Origin: Streptomyces formicae
GTDB lineage: Bacteria > Actinomycetota > Actinomycetes > Streptomycetales > Streptomycetaceae
DNA length: 64,000 nt
Direction: 5' to 3'
Assembly (NCBI RefSeq): GCF_002556545.1
Contig: NZ_CP022685.1
Location: 7,666,001 to 7,730,000, forward strand
Shown here piece by piece: positions 25,701 through 34,420 of the stretch (position 1 is the first letter of the stretch; each line of letters opens with the position of its first letter). The position numbers were made by a program, and so were the translations under genes. The notes under the pieces were generated by a model that ran no database searches, was not told where the DNA came from, and saw nothing but the letters and a program-made list of their open reading frames with translations.

Positions 25701-28700
25701 GTCGTACTCGTACGCCCAGGTGTTGCCCGCCGGGTCAGTGACCTTCTTCAGCTCGCCGCGCGGGGTGAAGGCGTACTTAGTGGTGTCGAAGGCCGCACCG
25801 GCACTGCGCGTGTGATGCTGGTGCAGCTCGGTCGCCTGTCCGCGGGCATCGGTGAGGGTAGTGGTCGCCGTGGCACCTTCGGGCGGAATCACCGTGGTGC
25901 GGTCGCCGCCGTAGATGGTCTTGGTGGTGGCCAACTCCTTGCCACCGTCACCGTTTCCGGCGATCTGCCGCTCCTCGACGGCACGGCCGAGACCGTCGTA
26001 CGTGGTGCGGGTCTGCGACTCCACACTCATCGTGTCGGACGGCTTGAACAGTTCCCGACCGGGCGGGCCTTCGGTGTAGTAGGGAGCGAACGTCCGGGTG
26101 CTGAGGCCTCGTTCGTCGTAGAAGGAGTCGGCGAGCAGACGACCGCCCTTCGGTCCAGGGTGCTGAACCTGGCGCTCACGCAGGAACCCGTCGTAGAGCG
26201 CGTACGAGGCGACCTGCCCGCCTTCGTTGTTCAGGGTCTGGGTGCGGACCGTGACCGGCTTGCCCTCCTCCACGAGGTAGGTGAACTGGTAGCTGGGCGT
26301 CTGGCTGGTCCTGCGGTCGGCGAGCCAGACCTTCGCCGAGCGGCCGAGGGCGTCGTAGGTCATCTCGGTGCGCTTGGCGTTGGTGTCGACCTTCGCCTTC
26401 GGCTGGCCGCGCAGCGGCTCCACCTCGGTGACCGTGGTCTGAGCCGAGGCGGGATCGGCCGCCTTGACCGGCGGGCTGGTCTCGGTCACCTTGGCCGCGA
26501 AGCCGGTGGCGGGACTGTAGGCGGTGGTGGTGGTGCGGCCGTCCTTGCGCAGGGCGCGCACCGGGTCGCCGGTGCCCGTGACGGTGACGTTCGCCGTGAG
26601 GTCGGTGGACGTCAGTTTGCGGCCGTAGGCGTCGAAGGTGACGCCGGACTCCAGGTAGGTCGCCTTGCTCCCGTCGTGCTTCTTCAGCGTGGCGATCGCG
26701 GTGGCGTCGCCCTTGGTGGGCGCCGCACCGTAGGCGCCGCCGTCGTAGGCGGTCCGCACATCCGAGAGGACCTGCTTGGCCCGGTCGGGAGTGCCGGCGC
26801 ACTTGACCGCGACGGCCTCCACCCGCGAGGGCAGGTTGAGGATGTTGTCCTTGGTGTTGGTGGCGTACGTGGTGCGGGTGCACTGGTTGTCGGCCGCGGT
26901 GGCGCTGTCGCCGAAGTCGTCGACCTGGGTGACACGGCCCGCGACGGTGTCGAACTGCGTCGCGGTCGACGTGGTCCGCCAGTCCTTGCCCGCGCCGTCG
27001 TCCAGTGAGGTCCAGGTCTTGGTGTGGCCCGCGCCGGTGAAGTTGGCGGTCACCGTGCCCCAGCCGCGGACCTTCTTCGCGGTCTCGTGGTGCCAGGGCC
27101 GGTTCACGGTCTTGGCCAGGACCTTGCCGCCAGGACCGGAGAAGGAGACGGTCTTGTAGCCGAAACCGGCCGCCGACTCGTGGTCGGTGATCGGGTCGCC
27201 CTCGCCCTCGCCGAGCGTGACGCTGACCGACTTGGTGCCGCCCGAGGCGTCCTTGCGGTCGCCGTCCATGCCCCGCAGGAAGTAGGAGTCCTCCTGCGAC
27301 TTGAGCGCGTCGGCGCCGCCCTGGCCGCCGGTCCTGACCCGGACGTGGCCGTAGCCTCGCCACTGGGACCAGGTCTTGAACTTCTTCTCGGTCAGGCCGT
27401 CGTCATCGTCGAAGTGCCAAGCTCCGCCGCCCAGGTACTCGTACGCGGTCACGGCGTCGGGCGCCCCGCCGGTGCGGTCCGTGGTGGTCGTGGAGGTGAC
27501 GACGTACTTGTTGAACCACTGCCGTTCGGGGTCGTCCGAACTGGAGCCGCCGATGTACTGCGGATAGCAGCGGGTGGTGTTCGACTGCGGAGTGGGCAGT
27601 GCGCCCGCCTCGCAGGCCGGGGCCGAGTAGTTGACGTCGACCTGGCCGCCGGACTCGTCGGCGATCGTGGACAGGCGGGACTTGATGAACGGCGCGTAGC
27701 CGTCGCCCACCTTGTCCAGGCGATTGGCCAGCTGCGTGTAGGCGAAGGTGGTCTTCGGCAGTGTCAGGGCTGGCTTGGCGGTGTGCCCGGAGTGCTGGAC
27801 GGAGTCGAGAAGGAGCTGGTAATCGACATCAGCCTTGCCCCATCGGTGGTCCAGCTTCCAGGAGTCGACGTCGCTGTAGGCGGCGCCGTTCAGGACCTGG
27901 GTGGTGACACCGGTCAGCCGCTTACGGGTGAAGAAGGTCGGGGACAGGCGGCCCTTGTCGCAGTCCTCCGCCTCCTTGCAGTTCATGTCCCAGGGCGTGT
28001 CGTACCAGGAGAAGGCGTCCTTGCCGATGTCCTTGCAGTCCGTCTTGCTGTCGGGCAGACAGCGTTCGGCGGTGGTGAAGTCGACCTTGGCCAGCGGCTT
28101 GGTGCCGTACATCGAGGACGACTTGAGGCCGTACTCGATGCGGTTCAGCGAACCGCCGCGTACATACCGGGTGTTGTCCTTGGCTTTGAGGTTGCGGCCG
28201 TAGGAGTTCTTCTCCTGGTCGTAGTAGTACGCGATCGCGTTCCCGTGCGGGTCGACGACGTAGTCGAGGTTCCAGCGCCAGGCCTGCTGGCACCAGGAAT
28301 CGGCGAAGGACGCCTTGTGGCAGGGCTCGTCCTTGTCGTTGCCGAAGACGGGAGCCGTCCAGGTCGATCCGGTCGTGGCCTTTCCGTCCTTCCAGCCGGG
28401 CAGCCGGTTGTACCCGAAGTAGTAGCGCACGCCGTCGGGGTCGGTCAGGCGCCAGTACTCGCCGTCGTTGTCCCCGTTGCCGCGCTTCGTGGACGTCAGC
28501 TTCGTGATGCGGCTGCCGTCGTCCTGCTTGAACTTGAATTCGCCGCCACCGGCCGGGACCAGCTCACCGCCCTTGCCGTTGAAGGTGATGAACGCGTTGT
28601 CGTGGCCCCAGCACAGGTCGCCCGGCTTGTTGCCGTCCGCGCCCTTCACCCCGTCGTCGGCGCACGGCTTGTAGCGGCGCTCGATGTAGCCGGACCACAG

Positions 28701-29687
28701 GTCGAAACCGTCGCCGACCCATGAGGACTGGTTGTTGGTCGTACCGGTCCGCCCGTCGATGGCTCCGGAGGAATAGGACAGGCCCACTTCTGGCTTCAGC
28801 TCGCCCGGCACCTCGGGCACCGCCATGTCGTACGACCAGGAGAAGTCACCGGTGTTGAGGTTCGTTTCCCAGGTCGCGGACGGGGACAGCGAAGTCGCCT
28901 TGTAGTCGCCGTTCGCGCTCTTGTCGTCGGCGACGGCGGCCAGCACGGTCGGACCCGACGCCCGCAGAGCCACCCCGTTCGCGGTCAGCGTCTGCTTCTC
29001 CGTGTCGTTGACGGTCCGCACCGGCTCGGCCGTGTGACGGCACTGCCGCTTCGTCGGCTTGTCCAGGACACAGGACGGCAGCTCGACCAGCGTGAGCCGG
29101 GACGCGTAGCCGCCGCCAAACGCCTCGGCGAAGCCGGAGTAGTCGAGTTCGGCCTGAACCTTGCCGGGCTTGTCGCTCTTCGCGTCACCGTTCTCCAAGG
29201 CGAACAGCACACCGTTCACACCGGCCCGCTCGGTGGCCTTCCTGCTCAGCACGCGTGCCGTGACCTTGCCCTGAGCGGCGGGCTCGGTCGCCTCGACTGT
29301 CTTGGCCCTCTTGCCCGTGCTCTTGGCGGCCGTAGCCTGAGGGGCACCCAGAGCGAGCGGCAGCCCCTTGGCTCCGACGGGTTCGCCTTCGGCCTTCACC
29401 GGCGCGCCGGGGATGCGCACCACGGCCGAACCCGGCTTCGGCCAAGCCGCCTTCGGTGCTCTGTCCGGGGTCTTCGGCCCCTTGGAGACCGTGCGCGGTG
29501 CGCTCTTGGCGCCGTCACTTCCCTTGATCGGGTTCTCTGCCGAGGGGAGGCCGGGGCGCTCGTTGCCTTGCGCCACCGCTGCAGGCGCGGCGGCCTGCAG
29601 CAGCGTGCCCACCAACGCGGTGGACACCACCAGCGCTGCCGACCGCCGCAGCCCGGCGAATCGGCGCGGCCTTGTTCTGCCGTTCAT
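22773..29687 (-). CDS. RHS-repeat polymorphic toxin with Hint domain
   Basis: 2304 residues from ATG at 29687 (a GTG at 29717 is the alternative; the ATG sits directly before a normal signal peptide, FAGLRRSAALVVSTALVGTLLQ). An SpvB-like segment (SWSYDMAVPEVPG, VGLSYSSGAIDGRT) lies near residues 280-320. Long YD repeats follow and end in the RHS core LTYLGAREYDPSTGRFLSVDP, finishing near residue 1877. After a Gly/Ser-rich pretoxin region, a Hint autoprotease runs from Cys2053 (CFLAGTGVLM) to Asn2194 (VLVHNS). The last 110 residues are the releasable toxin (GFTTRVNGEFKRFRMDYDP, GPHINVE, VPWNGTEDDF). I do not firmly recognise this tip; a small RNase-like toxin is a guess. The immunity gene overlaps its stop. 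Confidence 0.85.
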   Translation of the reverse strand: MNGRTRPRRFAGLRRSAALVVSTALVGTLLQAAAPAAVAQGNERPGLPSAENPIKGSDGAKSAPRTVSKGPKTPDRAPKAAWPKPGSAVVRIPGAPVKAEGEPVGAKGLPLALGAPQATAAKSTGKRAKTVEATEPAAQGKVTARVLSRKATERAGVNGVLFALENGDAKSDKPGKVQAELDYSGFAEAFGGGYASRLTLVELPSCVLDKPTKRQCRHTAEPVRTVNDTEKQTLTANGVALRASGPTVLAAVADDKSANGDYKATSLSPSATWETNLNTGDFSWSYDMAVPEVPGELKPEVGLSYSSGAIDGRTGTTNNQSSWVGDGFDLWSGYIERRYKPCADDGVKGADGNKPGDLCWGHDNAFITFNGKGGELVPAGGGEFKFKQDDGSRITKLTSTKRGNGDNDGEYWRLTDPDGVRYYFGYNRLPGWKDGKATTGSTWTAPVFGNDKDEPCHKASFADSWCQQAWRWNLDYVVDPHGNAIAYYYDQEKNSYGRNLKAKDNTRYVRGGSLNRIEYGLKSSSMYGTKPLAKVDFTTAERCLPDSKTDCKDIGKDAFSWYDTPWDMNCKEAEDCDKGRLSPTFFTRKRLTGVTTQVLNGAAYSDVDSWKLDHRWGKADVDYQLLLDSVQHSGHTAKPALTLPKTTFAYTQLANRLDKVGDGYAPFIKSRLSTIADESGGQVDVNYSAPACEAGALPTPQSNTTRCYPQYIGGSSSDDPERQWFNKYVVTSTTTTDRTGGAPDAVTAYEYLGGGAWHFDDDDGLTEKKFKTWSQWRGYGHVRVRTGGQGGADALKSQEDSYFLRGMDGDRKDASGGTKSVSVTLGEGEGDPITDHESAAGFGYKTVSFSGPGGKVLAKTVNRPWHHETAKKVRGWGTVTANFTGAGHTKTWTSLDDGAGKDWRTTSTATQFDTVAGRVTQVDDFGDSATAADNQCTRTTYATNTKDNILNLPSRVEAVAVKCAGTPDRAKQVLSDVRTAYDGGAYGAAPTKGDATAIATLKKHDGSKATYLESGVTFDAYGRKLTSTDLTANVTVTGTGDPVRALRKDGRTTTTAYSPATGFAAKVTETSPPVKAADPASAQTTVTEVEPLRGQPKAKVDTNAKRTEMTYDALGRSAKVWLADRRTSQTPSYQFTYLVEEGKPVTVRTQTLNNEGGQVASYALYDGFLRERQVQHPGPKGGRLLADSFYDERGLSTRTFAPYYTEGPPGRELFKPSDTMSVESQTRTTYDGLGRAVEERQIAGNGDGGKELATTKTIYGGDRTTVIPPEGATATTTLTDARGQATELHQHHTRSAGAAFDTTKYAFTPRGELKKVTDPAGNTWAYEYDQLGRQTLADDPDRGATKSTYDDRDQLTTTTDQRGTVLASVYDNLGRKTELHKDSPSGELRAKWTYDTVSGAKGQLAESTRYVNGAAYTSKVTSYDRLYRPTKTAVVIPGEEGALARTYQSGTTYKPSGLVGGVSYSAAGSLPAGSYSTTFEKQTLRPVSILGDGFQADTSYSWTGKALQYQLAGTGGKKIWATNTYEWGTQRLATARVDREDQNGVDQHDTYRYDQAGNVLSVSDVSRTGTDTQCFTYDYLRRMTEAWTQGDKTCATAPPTGKTGGPAPYWHSYTYDKAGNRATETLHDTAGDSTKDTKRTYDYPKPGASQPHTLTSVTTEKPGGTATKDSYGYDETGNTNSRTLHGDTQRLSWDAEGHLAKVTEPGEKGKDKVTEYVYDTEGNRLIGRTPTETTLYLGHTEVTLAKGADKAKATRYTPLGGGHQAVKADDGTITFTTADHQGTGQLSVAAADMKLAQRRTLPFGGPRGETPKSWPGTKGFVGGTDDTKSTGLTYLGAREYDPSTGRFLSVDPVMDLTDPQQINGYTYGNNNPVTFSDPTGRLFGCIACAVMNIYKAAKSIFHKAVSANRGGGRGGSGGANRGGYSSRGYSGGGHASSAVFRGSGSKSMSRTSYGIDSAFGVLNHGIFRPLNDFFSSGGAAEVAKDFVLPDLHSWEECGKHPGVSVACGSAATDLPWGKWLKPFKGVAKDLKKAEGGGEAAGKAKKSAPSGCKCFLAGTGVLMADGSSKNIEDVELGDKVLATDPETGETRERDVTATIVTDDDKQFTELTIATPEGSEKLTATYEHPFWSVDKKDWVEAGDLKPGMTLRTDEGRTVSVTAAREYQDHARTYNLTVEGLHTYYVLAGQTPVLVHNSGGPCKEVTLPSFGSFEQARNKALDLLGEVDSATRQPYIGRLESAPTTYGKVVGFTTRVNGEFKRFRMDYDPAKGPHINVEVGKGDSARKWAVPWNGTEDDFARTLGGNS

Positions 29688-29826
29688 CTTCGGAATCAGT
29701 CCTTCACACGACAACACCAGCAGGCCGCGCGGCAGCGCGGCACGGTGGTGAAAAAGCTCGGTTACCAGTGCCTTGGGGGAGGGCGGCCGGAGAGCGGGAG
29801 TTCTCGCCCACCGGCCACCCCAGGGG

Positions 29827-32800
29827 TCAGTTGTCGCCCGGGACCTCGGTGGGCAGGCCGAACAACGAACCGGCCAGCTTCTCGATCTGCGCGTCCGTCA
29901 GGGCGCCCTGGAAGGCCCACACGTCATCGACGGAGCCGGGGAAGTACGTCCCCTTGGCATCGCCCTTGGCCTTGCCGACCTGCAGGGACTTGGTGGCCTT
30001 GAAGGCCAGGGCGTTGTCGGCCCAGGCGATCAGGTCCTGACACGCGGCGTCATCCGCGTCGCCGTCGCCATCCGCGTCGCCGCAGGCGACCTCTTGCAGG
30101 ACGCCGTTGACATAGAGGCGGACCTCCTTGGCGAACCCGTCGTAGGCCACTGCCAGGTGGTTCCACTCCCGGACGTCGAAGAACTCGGTGTTGCCCACCT
30201 TGGTGACCGTGGCATCAGTGCCGTCCTTGGACGGCAGCGTGAGCTCCCAACGTCCCAACGCTTCGGGGTCCTTGGCATCGGGGACGAAGCGCACCTCGAA
30301 CGCGCTGCGGGTGCTTCCCTCACCGCTGACCAGAGCGACGTCATGTTTCGGTGTCGCCGCGGTCCTGGCCCAGGAGGTGACGGTGAAGCTGCCGCTCGTG
30401 TCGACGGGCATCGTGCTGGTGCCCGCGTACGCGTCGGTGCCGTTCAGCTCGAGACCCTGCAGATCGATCATGCCTTCGCCGAGCCGCGCACCGCCGTACA
30501 GATTCATCGGGCGCTTCTCCGCCGACGAGTCAGGCGTGGTGGCCGGGCTGCCCGTGCCGCTCTTCTCGAAGTTCCAGCGGCCCTTGACCAGCGGGCGCTG
30601 CTTGAACATCTGCTGGACCTCTGCGGCCGAGACCGGCCGGTCAAGGAGACGCACGTCGTCGATGCTGCCCGGGAAGTGGCTGGCCGCCTTTCCGCTGTAA
30701 CTGCCCGCGCCCAGGTACATGGACTGATCCGCGTAGAACGCGCCGGCCAGCTTGGTCGATCCGGCCTCGGCTCCGTTGACGTACAGGGTCAGGGTGTTGG
30801 CGACCGTGTCGTGCACGCCTACCAGATGCACCCAATCCTTCGTCCGGGCACTGGCGCCGTCCGGTTGCATGGCGCGGATCGGTTTCGCGTCCGCCGCGTC
30901 GGAGGAGTACTGATTGACCGCCCACCGGTTGTAGGCGGAGGAGTAGTACAGCTCGAAGCCGGGACGCTCCTTGCCCGCTTGCGCGGCGATGACCGCCGCT
31001 CCGTCGGGCTTCTTGTCGAGCTTGGCCCAGGCGGAGACGCTGAAGCTGCGCGAGGTGTTCACGTGCGGACCACTGGTCCGGCCGATCCGGGCGTAGCCAT
31101 CGGTACCGCTGAACGTCGCCGCCTTGCCGGAGACTCCGGGCACACCGGTGGTGACACCGCCGTGGTACTGGGCGGGCAGCACGCCTCCGTACCCCGAGAT
31201 CTCCTTCGCGTCCGGGGCCTCGTCCAAGTCGAAGACCGCCACCGCGGGGCGGCCCGGGTCACCGATCGTCCGCTTGGCGTGCAGTTTGTCCACTTCGTCC
31301 TGGGCCAGCGGCTTGTCGAACAGCTGAACCTCGTCGATGGCGCCGGGGAAGAACCCCGCCGGGAACCCGCTGTAGGAACCGGCCCCGAGTTGCAGACCGC
31401 GGCGGGCCTCCCACGGACTGTCGTAGGCGGTCCTTCCGGCCGGCTTGCCGTCGACGAACAGCTCGAGGACATCGCGCACCGAGTCGTAGGAGCCGACCAG
31501 GTGTGTCCACTTGCCGGCCGTTGCACCGCCCGGTTTGTCGGCCATCGCCCGGACGGCCTGGGCTCCCGAGGTGTCGGAGGTGTACTGGTTGAACACCCAG
31601 CGGTCATAGGACTTGGAGTAGTACAGCTCGAACCCCGGCTTGTGGTTGCCCGGCTGGGTGGCGACGACCGCCGTGCCGTCGGGCATCTTGGAGAGCCGCG
31701 CCCAGGCCGAGACCGCGAAACCGCCGTTGGTGTTGACGGCGGGAATGTCCGTCGAGGCGTAGGAGTCCGTTCCGTTGAAGGAGACGGCTGTGCCCTGGAC
31801 GCCCTCCACGCCGGGGGTGGCACCGCCGTGCAGCCGCGCGGTGCGCGCCGGGGTCGTTCCCGCGGCTTCGTTCGCGCCCTCGGCCTCGTCCAGTTGCCAG
31901 GTGGCCCGTTCCGGCTGCCCGGCCTTCACGCGGTACTGGTAGGTGCGGATCTCGCTGCCGTTGCCCGCGCCGTCGAAGGCCTGAGCCGTGATGAAGTTCA
32001 GCCCCGGCCTGGCGGGCAGCACCTTCGCGGTCTTCGTCGCGCCGCCGGATGTGGAGATCTTCTTCTTCGAGCTGGGATCGCTGTTGATCCCGTACCGGTA
32101 CGACGTCACATCGCTGTCGGCGGCCTTCAGGGCGAACGATCCGTACTTGCCGACCCCGTCGTACCAGGGGTCGTCAGGGTTCTCCGGGTCGGAGGCCGGG
32201 TACTCGCCCGAGGAGACGGAGGGCGCTCTGGGCACCTTGGTGTCATGGGTGAAGTAGCAGGCGGTCGGGTCCCCGGCGTACGACCAGGGGGAATACTGGG
32301 CGCCGTCGTGGACGCGCGCGGACCAGTTGACCAGCTTGTTCACCGGAATCTTCGAAGGGGGCAGGCTAACGGCGAAGGAGCTGCCGGACTTCTTCGAGGA
32401 CGTCCGCGCCGGACTCCAGCTGCCACCGTCCCAAGCGGCCCGGAACTGCACCGAAACGCTGTCGCCGTCGGGGTCCTTCACGTCGTTGGCGTAGATCTTC
32501 CCCAATGTGCGTACCCGCGCGGCCTTCCCGGAGCTCTTGCAGGCGCCGCCGTACTCCATGGTCAGTTGCGAGCTCTTGAGCTGCGCGGGCGGGCGGTTGT
32601 ACTTCACTCGCAGAAACGCCTTGTCCGAGAATCGCTTCCAGCCGTAAGCGTCCGCCTCACTCGCAGCCCGCAGACCGAACGTCATCGTCTTGTCCCGGCT
32701 GTCCGCCGCGGCTTGCACGGCTGACTTCACCGAGAACTCCGCGTCCTTGGCCGCGCAGCCCGAAAAGCCGTGGGCGAAGGATTCCGACCCCAGCCGCTTC

Positions 32801-34101
32801 TTCCAGAAGCCGGACGCGTTCTGGGAGTTCCACGTCGTGGACGAGGAGATGTCCTTGGTCCGCCACAGCTCGACCGCCCGCTTCCCGCAGGAGGCCGACC
32901 AGGTGTTCCGCGCCACGAACTCGGCCGACAGGATCGACTTGCCCGCGAACTTGGACACCGGAATGCGGTAGAAGAGCCGCTTGGTGTCGTGCGGCTTGCA
33001 GTAGTACCAATTGCAGTAGCCCAGGCCCGCGTCGCGCTCGCCGTTGAACTTCCACTGCGGCGAACCCGCCCAGTACTTCGACGCCATCGTCCACGCGGAT
33101 GCTCGCGGCGAGTACCACTGCGGGTCGATGAACACCGGGTACGTGGTGTCCTTGCCCCTCAGCACCTCCGCATCAGGCGTCAGCACCAACTCCTTGCCGT
33201 CGGTCGGCACATCCACCTCGACCGGCGCGAGCTTGCCGGACTCGCCGGCTGCGGGCTCCTCCCTGGCCGGGGGCGTACCGTCCTGAGACGGCCCCGATGC
33301 CTTCAGCTGGGCGGAACGCGTGCGAGGCGCGTTCTCGGGCCCCGGGCTCGAGTCCCACATCATCGGCTTCGGCGCCTCAAACACCACACCCTTGGCGCCC
33401 TGGTCGACAGCCTGAAGTTCGCCCTCGGAGGTCTCCGTCACCTCCACACCGTCAGTGGCCAGTTTCAGTCGCAGCTTGGCCAGTTCCGAACTCCGCGCCG
33501 CTTTGGCCGACTTCACCACCAGCAGCTGGGTGAAACCGTCCTCCTGAGCCCCCATCCGCAGGTCCACATCGGGAAGCACATCCGCGTAAGTGGCGGTCGA
33601 GCCCTTGACACGGGGTTCGGGCAGCTTGCCGGGCCACGACAGGGTCAACTCGCGCCCGGCCCTCGTCATCCGCACCAGCGGCGCGTCCCCGCCACCGGAA
33701 AGTTCAAGACCGACCGTGGTCGCCTTCGGCGCGACGGCGCCGGCGGCGGACTTCACCAGATCGGTGTCGACCGACTTCCACTGTTCGCCCACCCGGGTCC
33801 GAACGGGACGGAGATACTCCCGCGCCTCCAGATTCCCGTCGGGCGTCGCATACACATCACGGGACTCACCGCGCTGAGACGTGACTTCGACCGGCTTTCC
33901 GGTGTGCCTGGCCTCCGCCAGCGCGGCCTCGGTACCAGCGCCTTCGGCGGCGGAACCCTTACTCGCGGAGTTCGCCAGGGGCGACGCGGCCGGTGAAGCC
34001 GCGGTCGCGGTGTCCGCCGGGACAAGACCTGCCACGACGACCACACTCACCAGGCTCGCCAGAACCCCTGCTCCGCCGCGCGAGCGCGCGCGCCTCCACA
34101 T
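29827..34101 (-). CDS. LamG-domain surface protein upstream of RHS toxin
   Basis: 1424 residues from ATG at 34101 (GGTGGGG upstream). A signal peptide (GVLASLVSVVVVAGLVPADTATA) precedes a DNRLRE-like beta region (VFIDPQWYSPRASAWTMASKYWAGS, FYRIPVSKFAGKSILSAEF) and a fibronectin-like segment. Three LamG jellyroll copies follow, each with a VSFNGTDSY-, GGFAVSAWARLS-, WTHLVGSYDSV-type core and ending FFPGAIDEVQLFDKPL or similar. The third ends at the C terminus. Proteins of this build are commonly encoded just before RHS toxins in Streptomyces and are thought to help display or export them. Only 139 bases separate it from the RHS gene, so one transcript is likely. Confidence 0.85.
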   Translation of the reverse strand: MWRRARSRGGAGVLASLVSVVVVAGLVPADTATAASPAASPLANSASKGSAAEGAGTEAALAEARHTGKPVEVTSQRGESRDVYATPDGNLEAREYLRPVRTRVGEQWKSVDTDLVKSAAGAVAPKATTVGLELSGGGDAPLVRMTRAGRELTLSWPGKLPEPRVKGSTATYADVLPDVDLRMGAQEDGFTQLLVVKSAKAARSSELAKLRLKLATDGVEVTETSEGELQAVDQGAKGVVFEAPKPMMWDSSPGPENAPRTRSAQLKASGPSQDGTPPAREEPAAGESGKLAPVEVDVPTDGKELVLTPDAEVLRGKDTTYPVFIDPQWYSPRASAWTMASKYWAGSPQWKFNGERDAGLGYCNWYYCKPHDTKRLFYRIPVSKFAGKSILSAEFVARNTWSASCGKRAVELWRTKDISSSTTWNSQNASGFWKKRLGSESFAHGFSGCAAKDAEFSVKSAVQAAADSRDKTMTFGLRAASEADAYGWKRFSDKAFLRVKYNRPPAQLKSSQLTMEYGGACKSSGKAARVRTLGKIYANDVKDPDGDSVSVQFRAAWDGGSWSPARTSSKKSGSSFAVSLPPSKIPVNKLVNWSARVHDGAQYSPWSYAGDPTACYFTHDTKVPRAPSVSSGEYPASDPENPDDPWYDGVGKYGSFALKAADSDVTSYRYGINSDPSSKKKISTSGGATKTAKVLPARPGLNFITAQAFDGAGNGSEIRTYQYRVKAGQPERATWQLDEAEGANEAAGTTPARTARLHGGATPGVEGVQGTAVSFNGTDSYASTDIPAVNTNGGFAVSAWARLSKMPDGTAVVATQPGNHKPGFELYYSKSYDRWVFNQYTSDTSGAQAVRAMADKPGGATAGKWTHLVGSYDSVRDVLELFVDGKPAGRTAYDSPWEARRGLQLGAGSYSGFPAGFFPGAIDEVQLFDKPLAQDEVDKLHAKRTIGDPGRPAVAVFDLDEAPDAKEISGYGGVLPAQYHGGVTTGVPGVSGKAATFSGTDGYARIGRTSGPHVNTSRSFSVSAWAKLDKKPDGAAVIAAQAGKERPGFELYYSSAYNRWAVNQYSSDAADAKPIRAMQPDGASARTKDWVHLVGVHDTVANTLTLYVNGAEAGSTKLAGAFYADQSMYLGAGSYSGKAASHFPGSIDDVRLLDRPVSAAEVQQMFKQRPLVKGRWNFEKSGTGSPATTPDSSAEKRPMNLYGGARLGEGMIDLQGLELNGTDAYAGTSTMPVDTSGSFTVTSWARTAATPKHDVALVSGEGSTRSAFEVRFVPDAKDPEALGRWELTLPSKDGTDATVTKVGNTEFFDVREWNHLAVAYDGFAKEVRLYVNGVLQEVACGDADGDGDADDAACQDLIAWADNALAFKATKSLQVGKAKGDAKGTYFPGSVDDVWAFQGALTDAQIEKLAGSLFGLPTEVPGDN

Positions 34102-34363
34102 ACCCCACCCGACCAGTCAGAAAGATGAAAATTCCCTTAAGGGGGGAACCGAGTCGAGACTGTATGTAGCTGCCACGCAGCGAACCAAACGGACTATTCT
34201 GGGCGTACGGCGCAAAGCTGATGATCCACTTGTGACTTCAAGCATGGTTGTACCTGATGTGGCATCAAACAGATAACAGTCATGAGAAGAGGGCATTTAT
34301 CCAACAAGGTTCGCTATTGCGCCTTTGGGTCGACTCTTCCGAGCGCACCCGCCCGAACACGAC
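34102..34363 (-). promoter_or_regulatory. AT-richer leader and promoter of the LamG-RHS operon
   Basis: This stretch between the toxin operon and the aceB terminator is noticeably AT-richer than its surroundings and has no gene-like frame. On the minus strand TTGGTT (34183-34188) and TACAGT (34159-34164) with an 18-base spacer make a plausible promoter, giving a leader of about 50 bases. No operator palindrome stands out. Confidence 0.4.
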
Positions 34364-34397
34364 CGAGCCCCCGGCACCGCACGGTGCCGAGGGCTCG
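34364..34397 (-). terminator. aceB terminator hairpin
   Basis: CGAGCCCCCGGCACC at 34364-34378 pairs with 34383-34397 with a single mismatch and a four-base loop. It begins 23 bases downstream of the aceB stop codon on the minus strand. Confidence 0.8.
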
Positions 34398-34420
34398 ATG
34401 GGGAAAGGGTGGGGCGGAGG

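Noticed and set aside
23982..27008. A 1008-codon plus-strand open frame opposite the RHS gene
   Set aside because: It is the antisense of the RHS coding sequence; RHS domains, the signal peptide and Hint motifs all lie on the minus strand.
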